15,965 bases of DNA from an uncultured Burkholderiales bacterium (lineage in GTDB: Bacteria > Pseudomonadota > Gammaproteobacteria > Burkholderiales > Burkholderiaceae). The DNA lies in contig CAMLJY010000108.1 of the NCBI GenBank assembly GCA_946480465.1, positions 1 through 15,965 on the forward strand, in the 5' to 3' direction. The notes below the pieces were generated by a model. That model saw only the letters and a program-made list of their open reading frames with translations. It searched no databases and was not told where the DNA came from. Shown piece by piece: positions 1-7,048 of this stretch (within the stretch, counting starts at the first letter, position 1; each line of letters starts with the position of its first letter). The translations under genes were made by a program, and so were the position numbers.

Positions 1-302
1 AGCTGAGCCAGACCACGCAGCAGAACGCCTCCAGCTCCGAAGAACTCGCCGCCACTGCGGAAGAGATGAGCTCGCAGGCCATGCAGTTGCAGCAGCTGAT
101 GGGCTTCTTCCGCGTGGATGGGCAGGCGGCGGGCCCCGGCAGCCACACCGCGGTCACCCCGGCAGCGCAAGCCGCGGCGGCGATGCGCAAGGCCTCGGCG
201 CGCCGGCCGGCCAGGCCCGCGGGCCGCGCGGCCGCTGTGCACGTGCCGCTCGAAACGGCCGAAGCCGGGCCGGACGAACAAAGGCACTTCGTGCGCTTCT
301 GA
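1..302 (+). CDS. Methyl-accepting chemotaxis protein, C-terminal end (5' truncated)
   Basis: This is the last ~100 codons of a chemoreceptor; the reading frame enters at base 3 and the 5' part lies outside the window. The first residues are Glu/Gln/Ser/Ala-rich and contain SSEELAATAEEMSSQ followed by LQQLMGFFRV, the usual ending of the cytoplasmic signalling coiled coil in proteobacterial receptors, including a likely methylation segment. A flexible Ala/Arg/Pro-rich tail of ~60 residues follows and ends in HFVRF. That ending has an aromatic residue at position 2 and Phe at position 5, so it loosely resembles the CheR/CheB-docking pentapeptide (NWETF type), but the match is weak. cheR begins 13 bp after the stop, so the receptor is probably co-transcribed with its adaptation enzymes. 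The ligand cannot be inferred because the sensor domain is missing. Confidence 0.9.
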   Translation, partial: LSQTTQQNASSSEELAATAEEMSSQAMQLQQLMGFFRVDGQAAGPGSHTAVTPAAQAAAAMRKASARRPARPAGRAAAVHVPLETAEAGPDEQRHFVRF

Positions 303-315
303 AGGCCCCGCACAC

Positions 316-1122
316 GTGAGCTCGATCGCCATCACCGACCAGGAGTTCGGCCAGTTCCAGCGCTTCATCTTCGACAGCGCCGGCATCACGCTCTCGGCAG
401 CGAAGAAGGCGCTGGTCTGCGGCCGGCTGGGCAAGCGGCTGCAGCACCACGCGCTGACCAGCTATGGCGAGTACCTGCGCCTCTTGCGCAGCGGCCGCGC
501 CGCCGCCGAGGTGCAGACCGCCATCGACCTCTTGACCACCAACGAGACCTATTTCTTCCGCGAGCCCCGTCACTTCGACCACCTGCGCAAGCTGGCGCTG
601 GCAGCCGGCCCGCGCACGCAGCCCTTCCGCGTGTGGAGCGCCGCCTGCTCCAGCGGCGAGGAGGTCTACACCATCGCCATGGTGCTGGCCGACACGCTGG
701 GCGACGCGCCCTGGGAGGTGCTGGGCTCCGACATCTCCACCCGCGTGCTGCAGCAGGCGCGCAGCGGCCACTACGCCATGACGCGCACGCGCGGCATCCC
801 GGCCGCGTACCTCAAGCGCTATTGCCTGCGCGGCATCGGCCAGCAGGAAGGCACCTTGCTCGTCGAACGATCGCTGCGCCAGCGGGCGCGCTTCTCGCAA
901 GTCAACCTCAACGGCGCGCTGCCGCAGCTGGGCAGCTTCGACGCCATCTTCCTGCGCAACGTGATGATCTATTTCAGCGCCGGCACCAAGCGCCAGGTGA
1001 TCGCCCGCGTGCTGGAAAACCTGAAGACGGGCGGCCACTTCTTCATCGGCCACTCCGAGAGCCTGAACGAGCTGAACGACAGCGTGACGGCCGTGGCCCC
1101 TTCGGTGTACCGCAAGCCCTGA
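316..1122 (+). CDS. cheR: Chemotaxis protein methyltransferase CheR
   Basis: CheR transfers methyl groups from S-adenosylmethionine to glutamates on chemoreceptors. I chose GTG at 316 (268 aa) because the protein then begins at the usual CheR N-terminal helices (ITDQEFGQFQRFIFDSAGI). The frame stays open upstream to 118, but that part overlaps the receptor tail and does not look like CheR. The order is an N-terminal helical domain (~1-75) with a LCGRLGKRL-type basic helix (here VCGRLGKRL), then the TTNETYFFRE segment, then the SAM-binding domain with WSAACSSGEE (~107-116) and the RNVMIYF motif (N215-F220). Length is typical. A weak purine-rich stretch (GAAGG at 301-305) precedes the start. 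It lies between the receptor gene and cheD, 16 bp before cheD, in a chemotaxis operon. Confidence 0.95.
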   Translation: MSSIAITDQEFGQFQRFIFDSAGITLSAAKKALVCGRLGKRLQHHALTSYGEYLRLLRSGRAAAEVQTAIDLLTTNETYFFREPRHFDHLRKLALAAGPRTQPFRVWSAACSSGEEVYTIAMVLADTLGDAPWEVLGSDISTRVLQQARSGHYAMTRTRGIPAAYLKRYCLRGIGQQEGTLLVERSLRQRARFSQVNLNGALPQLGSFDAIFLRNVMIYFSAGTKRQVIARVLENLKTGGHFFIGHSESLNELNDSVTAVAPSVYRKP

Positions 1123-1138
1123 CCCAACCAGCCCAGCC

Positions 1139-1654
1139 GTGAACGACACCCGCATCGACCGCTTCCTGAAACCCGGCGAGCATGCCGTGGGCGACGAACG
1201 CCACCGGCTGCGGACGTTGCTGGGCTCCTGCGTGTCGATCACGCTGTGGCAGCCGCAGCGGCGGCTGGGCGCGATGTCGCACTTCCTGCTGCCGAGCCGC
1301 GCACACGCCGTCGGCCCGCGGCAGCCGGCGTTGGACGCACGCTACGGCGACGAAGCCCTGGCCTTGATGCTGCGGGGCCTGGCACGCCGTGGCGTGGCGG
1401 CACGTCAGTGCGTGGCGCGGCTCTTCGGTGGCGGCAACATGTTCCCGCACCGGCTGCGCCCGCGCCCCCCGGGCTGCCAGGGCGACGTCGGCCGCCGCAA
1501 CGCCGAGGCCGCGCGCACGCTGCTGCGCGACCTGGGCGTGCCTGTTGCGTCGGAATGCCTGTTCGGCTACGGCCACCGCCGCATCGAGTTCGACGTCGCC
1601 AGTGGCGAGGTGCAGTCGCGCCAGGTGAGTCCGGGCGAAGTGGCGGTGCTGTGA
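1139..1654 (+). CDS. cheD: Chemoreceptor glutamine deamidase CheD
   Basis: CheD deamidates specific glutamines on chemoreceptors to glutamates, which creates sites for CheR; in some bacteria it also binds the CheY-P phosphatase CheC. The 171-aa protein has the family's catalytic pair: Cys31 in LGSCVSI and His48 in GAMSHFLLP. The later GGGNMFP and [12 protein letters not shown] segments also fit CheD. The start is GTG at 1139, the first start in the frame, with no clear ribosome-binding site. Translation may therefore be coupled to cheR, 16 bp upstream. Its stop overlaps the cheB start by 4 bp (GTGA at 1651-1654). No CheC is present in the window. Confidence 0.94.
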   Translation: MNDTRIDRFLKPGEHAVGDERHRLRTLLGSCVSITLWQPQRRLGAMSHFLLPSRAHAVGPRQPALDARYGDEALALMLRGLARRGVAARQCVARLFGGGNMFPHRLRPRPPGCQGDVGRRNAEAARTLLRDLGVPVASECLFGYGHRRIEFDVASGEVQSRQVSPGEVAVL

Positions 1655-2730
1655 CGGCGGGCTCCATCAAGGTGCTGGTGGTCGACGACTCCGCCGTCGT
1701 GCGCCAGGTGCTGGGCGGCCTGATCGGCGGGGCTCCGGGCCTGCAGGTGCTGGCCGCCTGCGCCGACCCGCTGCTGGCAATGGAACGCATGAAGCTGCAG
1801 TGGCCCGACGTGATCGTGCTGGACGTGGAGATGCCGCGCATGGACGGCATCACCTTCCTGCGCCGCATCATGGAAGAGCGGCCGACGCCGGTGGTCATCT
1901 GCTCGACGCTGACCGAGAAGGGCGCGAAGACCACGATGGAGGCCATGGCCGCCGGCGCGGTCGCCATCGTGACCAAGCCGCGGCTGGGGTTGAAGCAGTT
2001 CCTGTCCGAAGCGGCCGATGAACTGCTGCAGACCGTGCGTGCCGCGGCACGCGCCAACCCACGGCGGCTGGGCGCGCGGCCCGCCGCGCCGCCATCGGTG
2101 CCGGCCAAGAACACCGCCGACGTGATCCTGGCGCCGGCCAGCGGCCGCGCGATGGCGCAGACCACCGAGCGCGTGGTCGCCATCGGCACCTCCACCGGAG
2201 GCACCCAGGCACTGGAAGAGGTGCTGACCGCCCTGCCGCGCGTCTCGCCCGGCATCGTCATCGTGCAGCACATGCCGGAGAAGTTCACCGAGGCTTTCGC
2301 GGCGCGGCTGGACAGCCTGTGCGCGATCGAAGTGAAGGAGGCCCGCGCCAACGACCGCGTGCTGCCCGGCCGCGCGCTGATAGCCCCCGGCGGCCGCCAC
2401 CTGCTGCTGCGCCGCAATGGCGCGCAGTACGTGGTGGACGTGGTGGACGGCCCGCTGGTCAACCGCCACCGGCCCTCGGTGGACGTGCTGTTCCGCTCGG
2501 TCGCCAAGAGCGCCGCAGCGAACGCGCTGGGCATCATCATGACCGGCATGGGCGACGACGGCGCCGCCGGCCTGCTGGAGATGCGCAACGCCGGCGCGTT
2601 GACGCTGGCGCAGGACGAGGACAGCTGCGTGGTCTTCGGCATGCCCAAGGAGGCCCTGCGCCGCGGCGGGGTGCAGAAGACCGTGCCGCTCTCCGCGATC
2701 GCGCGGGAGATCGCGCTGCAGGCGGGCTAG
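1651..2730 (+). CDS. cheB: Chemotaxis response regulator protein-glutamate methylesterase CheB
   Basis: CheB removes methyl groups from chemoreceptors and can deamidate them; phosphorylation by CheA activates it. Starting from GTG at 1651 gives 359 aa, the usual size. The receiver domain (~6-125) has acidic residues D12/D13, phospho-acceptor D58 in [11 protein letters not shown] and K109 in VTKP. A Pro/Ala-rich linker follows. The C-terminal methylesterase has the expected triad: Ser181 in GTSTGGT, His207 in QHMP and Asp303 in MGDDG. The GTG overlaps the cheD stop by 4 bp, which points to translational coupling; the frame remains open upstream to 1246 only inside cheD. It is the last gene of the chemotaxis run; the next gene is convergent. 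Confidence 0.96.
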   Translation: MTAGSIKVLVVDDSAVVRQVLGGLIGGAPGLQVLAACADPLLAMERMKLQWPDVIVLDVEMPRMDGITFLRRIMEERPTPVVICSTLTEKGAKTTMEAMAAGAVAIVTKPRLGLKQFLSEAADELLQTVRAAARANPRRLGARPAAPPSVPAKNTADVILAPASGRAMAQTTERVVAIGTSTGGTQALEEVLTALPRVSPGIVIVQHMPEKFTEAFAARLDSLCAIEVKEARANDRVLPGRALIAPGGRHLLLRRNGAQYVVDVVDGPLVNRHRPSVDVLFRSVAKSAAANALGIIMTGMGDDGAAGLLEMRNAGALTLAQDEDSCVVFGMPKEALRRGGVQKTVPLSAIAREIALQAG

Positions 2731-2739
2731 ACCAGCTGG

Positions 2740-2784
2740 GCGGCGGACCCACCGGCCCTGGGGGACGGGCGCGCTGCCCGCCGC
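2740..2784. terminator. Possible bidirectional terminator hairpin between convergent genes
   Basis: The 54-bp gap between the cheB stop and the convergent kinase stop holds a GC-only inverted repeat: GCGGCGG at 2740-2746 and CCGCCGC at 2778-2784. An inner CGGGC/GCCCG hairpin lies in the loop. The position suits a shared terminator, but neither strand has a T-run, so this may be ordinary high-GC self-complementarity. Confidence 0.25.
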
Positions 2785-4863
2785 TCAGCCGAGCGGCATG
2801 CGCAGCGTGAAGACGACGCCGCCGGCGGCGTTGCTCGCCACGATGGTGCCGCCCATCTTGGCCATGTAGGTGCGCGCGACGAAGAGGCCCTGGCCGCGGT
2901 GGCCGTCGGCCTCGGCAGCGGGCTGGTCCGAGACGCCGTACTCGAAGATCTTCTCCAGCATGCCTTCGGGGATCGCCGAGCCCTCGTTGCGGATCTCGAC
3001 GCGCGCCTCCCGCGCGTCGAAGCCCAGTTCCAGCGTGATCACGCTGCCCGGCGTGCGGTGGCGGTCGGCATTGCGCAGCACGTGGGTCACCACGTCTTCC
3101 AGCGAGTATTCGTCGGCCCGCACCAGCACCGGCGCGCCGGGCGAGCGGTAGGCCACGCCGGCGATGCCCGCGCCTTCTGCATTCGCCGCCACGTGGCCGA
3201 GGAACGCATCGAGGTCCAGCGTGCCCACCTGCAGCGTGGTCGACTCGAAAGCCTCGCTGGGCGAGGCCTGCCCATACAGCACCTGCACCGCCTGCTGCAT
3301 GCGGCGGATGTAGCGGTGGCTGGGGTCGTCCGCGCGGCCGTGCAGCGCCATCAGCGACTGCAGCGGCGACATGATCTCGTGCCCCACCGCATGCCACTGG
3401 TCCTTTTCCTGCTGCGCGCGGATGTGTTCGCGCCGCACGTCGTCGTGCACCCGCTGCAGCAGGTCCTTCAGGCCTTGCGCCAGCACGCCCAGCTCGTCGC
3501 GGCTGCGCAGGTCCGTCAGGTCGATCGGCGGCAGGCCGTCACCCTTCATGCCGCTGGAGACGCTGGCCGCTCTTTTCGTCAGCAAGGTGATGCGGCGGAT
3601 GATGCGCAGCTCGATCAAGGCCCATGCCAGGATCACCGCCGCCAGCATCGCACCGACGAAACCGGACAGGCGCGTCGCCACCTCCGCCAGGGTCCTGTTG
3701 ACGCTGCGCACGTCGCCGGTGAGCACGACGTCATAGCTTCCGAGAGGCGTGGCCACGGTGCCGCGCTGCTGCAGCGGTGCGTCGTAGCCTTCCACCGGCA
3801 GGCGGCGCACCAGGCCCTCGATCCAGCGCACGCGCGGCGCCTCGGGCTCCGGACCGACCAGGGACACCAGGTCCGCCGCGGCGCCCTGGCGCCGGATCTG
3901 CAGCCGCTCGCCCGGAAGCAGCAGCTTGCCCAGGTCGGCCAGCGTGAAGGGGGGCGCGGCGCCCTCGTGGTTGCTGTCGAAGACCGGCCGGCCGTCGCCC
4001 GGCGGCAGCACCTGCAGGCGCACCAGGATGCGGTCCAGGTCCTCCGGCGGCCAGACGATGCGCGAGGGATCGACCTGGAACAGCGCGTCGCGGAAGATCT
4101 CCACCGGCAGGCGGATGGACAGGAAGGAGCGCCTGGGACAGTGCTCGGCACCGGCTTGGGCGGGGTCGATGCATCGGCCGTCCTGCCACAGCCAGCCGCG
4201 GAAGTCGCGCACGGTCTTCGTGCCGTGCACGATCGGCACCCCGTCCACGTAGCCGGTCAGTCGCCCGCGCAGGCCCGGCGCACCGGAGGGCGCGGTCCGG
4301 CTGCGCTGGGCCAGGGTCTCGAAGGGCGCGATCCACCGGAAGGTTCGGCCGCGCATTTCAACCGTTACGCGCACGCGGTGCGCGGTGCTGAAATCCAGGT
4401 CGCCCGGCACGTGGGCCACCAGCGGGCCGCTGGCGAAGCTGCCGGCCAGGTAGATGAAGCCGCCGGCGAAGGGGTTGTTGCCGATGGCCACGCACAGGCT
4501 CGCGCCGTCCTGGTACTGCACCAGGCAGCCGGCCATCTCCACCGCCTGCTGCACCTTGGTCTTGTCGTCGAAGTCGATCGCCGAGAACGGCAGCACCAGG
4601 GGCTTCAGCGGCGTCACCGGCCCGCCGCCGGCGCGTGGATTCAACAGGGCCAGCTGGCCCGTGGGATGGCGCAGCCGCGACATGATCTGCGCCTGCGTCT
4701 TCTGCAGCACCGCCTGGTAGTTGCGGTGGCCCAGCTGCTTTTCCTCCACCAGCACGCCCACCGCCATCGCCAGCGTGGCCAGCGCCAGCAGCAGGAAGAT
4801 GCCGCGGAAGAAGAGCCGCAAGCCCAGCGGGACGCTGACGCCGGGCAGGCGCCACGAGGTCAT
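2785..4863 (-). CDS. Membrane sensor histidine kinase with large periplasmic domain
   Basis: This 692-aa protein is a transmembrane sensor kinase. It has a first membrane helix (~18-39), a long periplasmic region (~40-400) with no motif I recognise, a second membrane helix (~402-420) and a HAMP-like linker. The H-box follows with His495 in GHEIMSPLQSL. The catalytic ATPase domain has an N-box with N598 in LRNADRH, a G1-like NEGSAIPEG segment and a G2-like GHRGQGLFVAR near the C-terminus. It lies 70 bp downstream of a response-regulator gene on the same strand, its likely partner. The periplasmic region contains a few cysteines (for example MAGCLVQY, GASLCVAI and DGRCIDPAQAGAEHCP), so disulfides are possible. 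The signal sensed is unknown. The long open frame on the opposite strand is a high-GC shadow. Confidence 0.9.
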   Translation of the reverse strand: MTSWRLPGVSVPLGLRLFFRGIFLLLALATLAMAVGVLVEEKQLGHRNYQAVLQKTQAQIMSRLRHPTGQLALLNPRAGGGPVTPLKPLVLPFSAIDFDDKTKVQQAVEMAGCLVQYQDGASLCVAIGNNPFAGGFIYLAGSFASGPLVAHVPGDLDFSTAHRVRVTVEMRGRTFRWIAPFETLAQRSRTAPSGAPGLRGRLTGYVDGVPIVHGTKTVRDFRGWLWQDGRCIDPAQAGAEHCPRRSFLSIRLPVEIFRDALFQVDPSRIVWPPEDLDRILVRLQVLPPGDGRPVFDSNHEGAAPPFTLADLGKLLLPGERLQIRRQGAAADLVSLVGPEPEAPRVRWIEGLVRRLPVEGYDAPLQQRGTVATPLGSYDVVLTGDVRSVNRTLAEVATRLSGFVGAMLAAVILAWALIELRIIRRITLLTKRAASVSSGMKGDGLPPIDLTDLRSRDELGVLAQGLKDLLQRVHDDVRREHIRAQQEKDQWHAVGHEIMSPLQSLMALHGRADDPSHRYIRRMQQAVQVLYGQASPSEAFESTTLQVGTLDLDAFLGHVAANAEGAGIAGVAYRSPGAPVLVRADEYSLEDVVTHVLRNADRHRTPGSVITLELGFDAREARVEIRNEGSAIPEGMLEKIFEYGVSDQPAAEADGHRGQGLFVARTYMAKMGGTIVASNAAGGVVFTLRMPLG

Positions 4864-4904
4864 GGCGCCCCCCTGGCGCTGCGCGCCTGCGGCCTGAGCG
4901 TCGG

Positions 4905-4937
4905 ATGAGCCCCTTCGGGCGGCCGGGCACGGCTCAT
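4905..4937 (-). other. Intercistronic hairpin between response regulator and kinase genes
   Basis: ATGAGCC (4905-4911) and GGCTCAT (4931-4937) form a perfect 7-bp stem. It starts at the regulator's stop codon and lies before the kinase start; the loop contains a smaller GCCC/GGGC pairing. There is no T-run after the stem, so it is not a classic terminator. It may slow ribosomes or RNases and adjust the regulator-to-kinase ratio. That role is inferred. Confidence 0.35.
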
Positions 4938-5653
4938 TTGCCGGCGCCCGTCCAGCGGAAGCCGCGCATCGGCACGTTCTCGATGCCGTCGAAGCCGGGC
5001 TCGATCTCGCGCAGCGCGTCGCGGATGGTGCTGACGTGCTTGCGCACGTTGTCGCGGTTGCGGCCGCTCTTCACCACGTTGAACAGCTCGTCGTAACTCA
5101 CCACCTCGCCGCGGCGCGCCAGCAGCGTGGCCAGGATGCGCTGTGCGGTCAGCGGCAGGTTCAGGCGCTGGCCGCGCCACAGGGGGGCGCCCTGCCGCAA
5201 GGGGTCGATGGAGAGTTCGTCCTCGGGCCTGGGCGCGGCCACGGCGGCCGTCGGCCGGTCGCGCACTGCGCGCAGCATCTCGAGGAACGTGTCGATGAAG
5301 TCGGCTTCCTCGAAGGTGGTCTTCTGCAGGTAGTCCCAGGCGTCCAGCGCCTTCATGATGCCGCGGTAGATGGCCGCGGGCATCGCCGACACCACCAGCA
5401 CCGGCGTGCCGTGGCGCTGGCGGTTGATGGCGTTGATCAGCGCCACGCCCGCATGGCGCTCACGCCCCAGCTCGATGTCCAGCACCACCAGGTCGTATGC
5501 GGTGCGCGCCAGTGCGGCCTCGGCCTCGTCGCGGGTGAACCACTGGTCGATGCGGATGCCGGGCTTCGCGGACTCGATCCAGCCGCGCAGCTGATGGCTG
5601 GTGGGGCCGTCGTCCTCGATCAGAGCGACTGTCAGGTCGGTGCGGGTCGTCAT
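4934..5653 (-). CDS. Response regulator with C-terminal winged-helix DNA-binding domain
   Basis: This 239-aa two-component regulator has a receiver domain (~7-125) with the acidic cluster EDD (13-15), phospho-acceptor D59 in LVVLDIEL and K111 in YLQKT. After a Pro/Ala-rich linker comes a winged-helix region (~150-238) with LTAQRILATLLARRGEVVSYDELF, a recognition-helix-like NVRKHVSTIRDALRE and a C-terminal wing RGFRWTG, as in the OmpR/PhoB class. The EL after LDI replaces the more common LP. ATG at 5653 is the only start that gives a complete receiver. It is followed by its probable kinase and divergent from the SPFH gene; the 168-bp shared upstream region contains CTTCCGG repeats that could be its binding sites. 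Confidence 0.9.
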   Translation of the reverse strand: MTTRTDLTVALIEDDGPTSHQLRGWIESAKPGIRIDQWFTRDEAEAALARTAYDLVVLDIELGRERHAGVALINAINRQRHGTPVLVVSAMPAAIYRGIMKALDAWDYLQKTTFEEADFIDTFLEMLRAVRDRPTAAVAAPRPEDELSIDPLRQGAPLWRGQRLNLPLTAQRILATLLARRGEVVSYDELFNVVKSGRNRDNVRKHVSTIRDALREIEPGFDGIENVPMRGFRWTGAGK

Positions 5654-5698
5654 GGCGTCGATTGTCCGATCCGGCCACGCCGGCGGGCGTGAAGCTTT

Positions 5699-5747
5699 CT
5701 TCCGGACCCGGAAGACAGTCGCCCCGCGGGCTTCTTTCGGCTTCCGG
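5699..5747. promoter_or_regulatory. CTTCCGG repeat cluster in divergent promoter region
   Basis: The 168-bp region between the divergent response-regulator and SPFH genes holds a perfect dyad, CTTCCGGACCCGGAAG, at 5699-5714 (7-bp arms, 2-bp spacer). A further direct copy of CTTCCGG lies at 5741-5747, 42 bp from the first and so about four helical turns away. No convincing -35/-10 pair was found for either gene. A role as operator for the adjacent regulator is inferred from position only. Confidence 0.4.
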
Positions 5748-5821
5748 GGCGGATTCGAAGAATGCATTCCGTCGGCCAACGTGTCGCCGGCACCCCAAAG
5801 CAACACCACGGAGCACCCACG

Positions 5822-7045
5822 ATGAACCCGCGCCTGAACGCCTTCGCCACCCTGGTGGCCCGGGCATTCCGTTCCACCACCCAGCTCGTCCACAGCCGGA
5901 TGGGCCTGCTGGTGGGCACCGCCGCGATCGCCGTCGGCGGCTACTGGATCACGGTGCATCCGCCGGTGCAGTCGGTGGGGCGCGGCGAGGTGGTGGTGCG
6001 CAGCAACGCGCTGACCGGCGAGGCCAGCCTGCACCACGAGGGCTCGCTGTTCGCCTTCCCGGCGCTGCATGACGTGCGCCGCTTCACGCTGCGCGACCAG
6101 GTGTACCGCCCGGCCGACAGCGCCAAGGCCGACGGCGAGGCGCCCTTCCAGTCAGTGGAAGGCCTGTCCCTCGGCGTGGACCTGGCGGTGCGTTACGCCA
6201 TCGATCCGACCCGCGTCGTCGCCATCTCGAAGAACCTGCCGGAAGACATCGGTGCCGAGGTGGTGCGCCCCGCCGTGCAGGGCGTGATCTACAAGACCTT
6301 CACCCGCTACACCGTGCGCGAGATCTTCTCGACCAAGCGCGCCGACATCCAGGCCCAGATCGAGGCCGAGCTGAAGCCCCGCCTGGCGGCCGACGGCATC
6401 CTGCTGCGCTCGGTGCAGATGGGCCAGGTGGACCTGCCGGCCGAGTACCGCGCCGGCCTGGACGGTTTGCTGGCCCAGGAGCTGGAGACCGCCAAGATGC
6501 GCTACACGCTGGAGCTGAAGGCCAAGCAGGTCGAGCAGACCGCGCTGGAGGCCGAGGCCGAGCGCGTGCGCCGCGAGAAGGCCGCGCAGGCCGCCGCCAC
6601 CGAGCAGGTGATCGCCGCCAAGGCGCAGGAAGAGGCGATGAAGCACGTGCTGCCCTTCAAGCAGAAGCAGGTGGAGCAGCGGCAGCTGGAGGCCGAGGCG
6701 GAGAAGCTGGCGCGCATCCGCGCCGCCGAAGGCGCGGCCCAGGCCCGGCGCATCGAAGCCGCGGGCGAGGCCGAATCGCGCCAGAAGCTGGCGGACGCCG
6801 AGGGCTACCGCCTCGACCGCGTCGGCCGCATCGCCAGCGAGCAGATGGCGCGCGACGGCGCGCTGATCAGCAAGCACCCGCTGCTGATCCAGAAGACGCT
6901 GGCGGACAAGCTGTCGGACAAGGTGTCGGTGATCATCGCGCCGCCCCCGGCGGACGGCAGCTTCATCGGCTCGGCGCTGATCGGCAAACTTCCGAAAGGA
7001 GCGGCCACGGCGGAGGAAGCCGGCAGCGAGAAGGAAGGCGAGTAA
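5822..7045 (+). CDS. SPFH/band 7 (prohibitin-like) membrane protein
   Basis: This 407-aa protein has one N-terminal membrane helix (~27-46, LLVGTAAIAVGGYWI) followed by an SPFH/band 7 domain (~48-215). A long Ala/Glu/Lys/Arg coiled coil (~215-345) comes next, then a short tail with APPP. The domain order matches prohibitin/HflC-type scaffolds, which oligomerise on membranes and organise proteases or lipid microdomains. I chose ATG at 5822 because GGAG (5810-5813) sits 8 bases upstream; the open frame extends to 5762 without a comparable site. The next gene starts 3 bp after the stop, so the two are surely co-transcribed. It is not hflC: the FtsH-partner context (hflX, hflK, purA) is missing. 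The precise role is unknown. Confidence 0.88.
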   Translation: MNPRLNAFATLVARAFRSTTQLVHSRMGLLVGTAAIAVGGYWITVHPPVQSVGRGEVVVRSNALTGEASLHHEGSLFAFPALHDVRRFTLRDQVYRPADSAKADGEAPFQSVEGLSLGVDLAVRYAIDPTRVVAISKNLPEDIGAEVVRPAVQGVIYKTFTRYTVREIFSTKRADIQAQIEAELKPRLAADGILLRSVQMGQVDLPAEYRAGLDGLLAQELETAKMRYTLELKAKQVEQTALEAEAERVRREKAAQAAATEQVIAAKAQEEAMKHVLPFKQKQVEQRQLEAEAEKLARIRAAEGAAQARRIEAAGEAESRQKLADAEGYRLDRVGRIASEQMARDGALISKHPLLIQKTLADKLSDKVSVIIAPPPADGSFIGSALIGKLPKGAATAEEAGSEKEGE

Positions 7046-7048
7046 GCC

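Noticed and set aside
2899..4908. Open frame of 669 codons on the plus strand opposite the sensor kinase
   Set aside because: Its translation is rich in His, Arg, Gln and Ala with no motif, and the minus-strand kinase in the same DNA has clear membrane helices, H-box and ATPase motifs. Long antisense frames are expected at this GC content.
5789..5801. Sigma54-like site upstream of the SPFH gene (GGCACCCCAAAGC)
   Set aside because: GG and GC are separated by 9 bases, not the required 10, the TTGC core is missing, and the site is only ~20 bp from the start codon.
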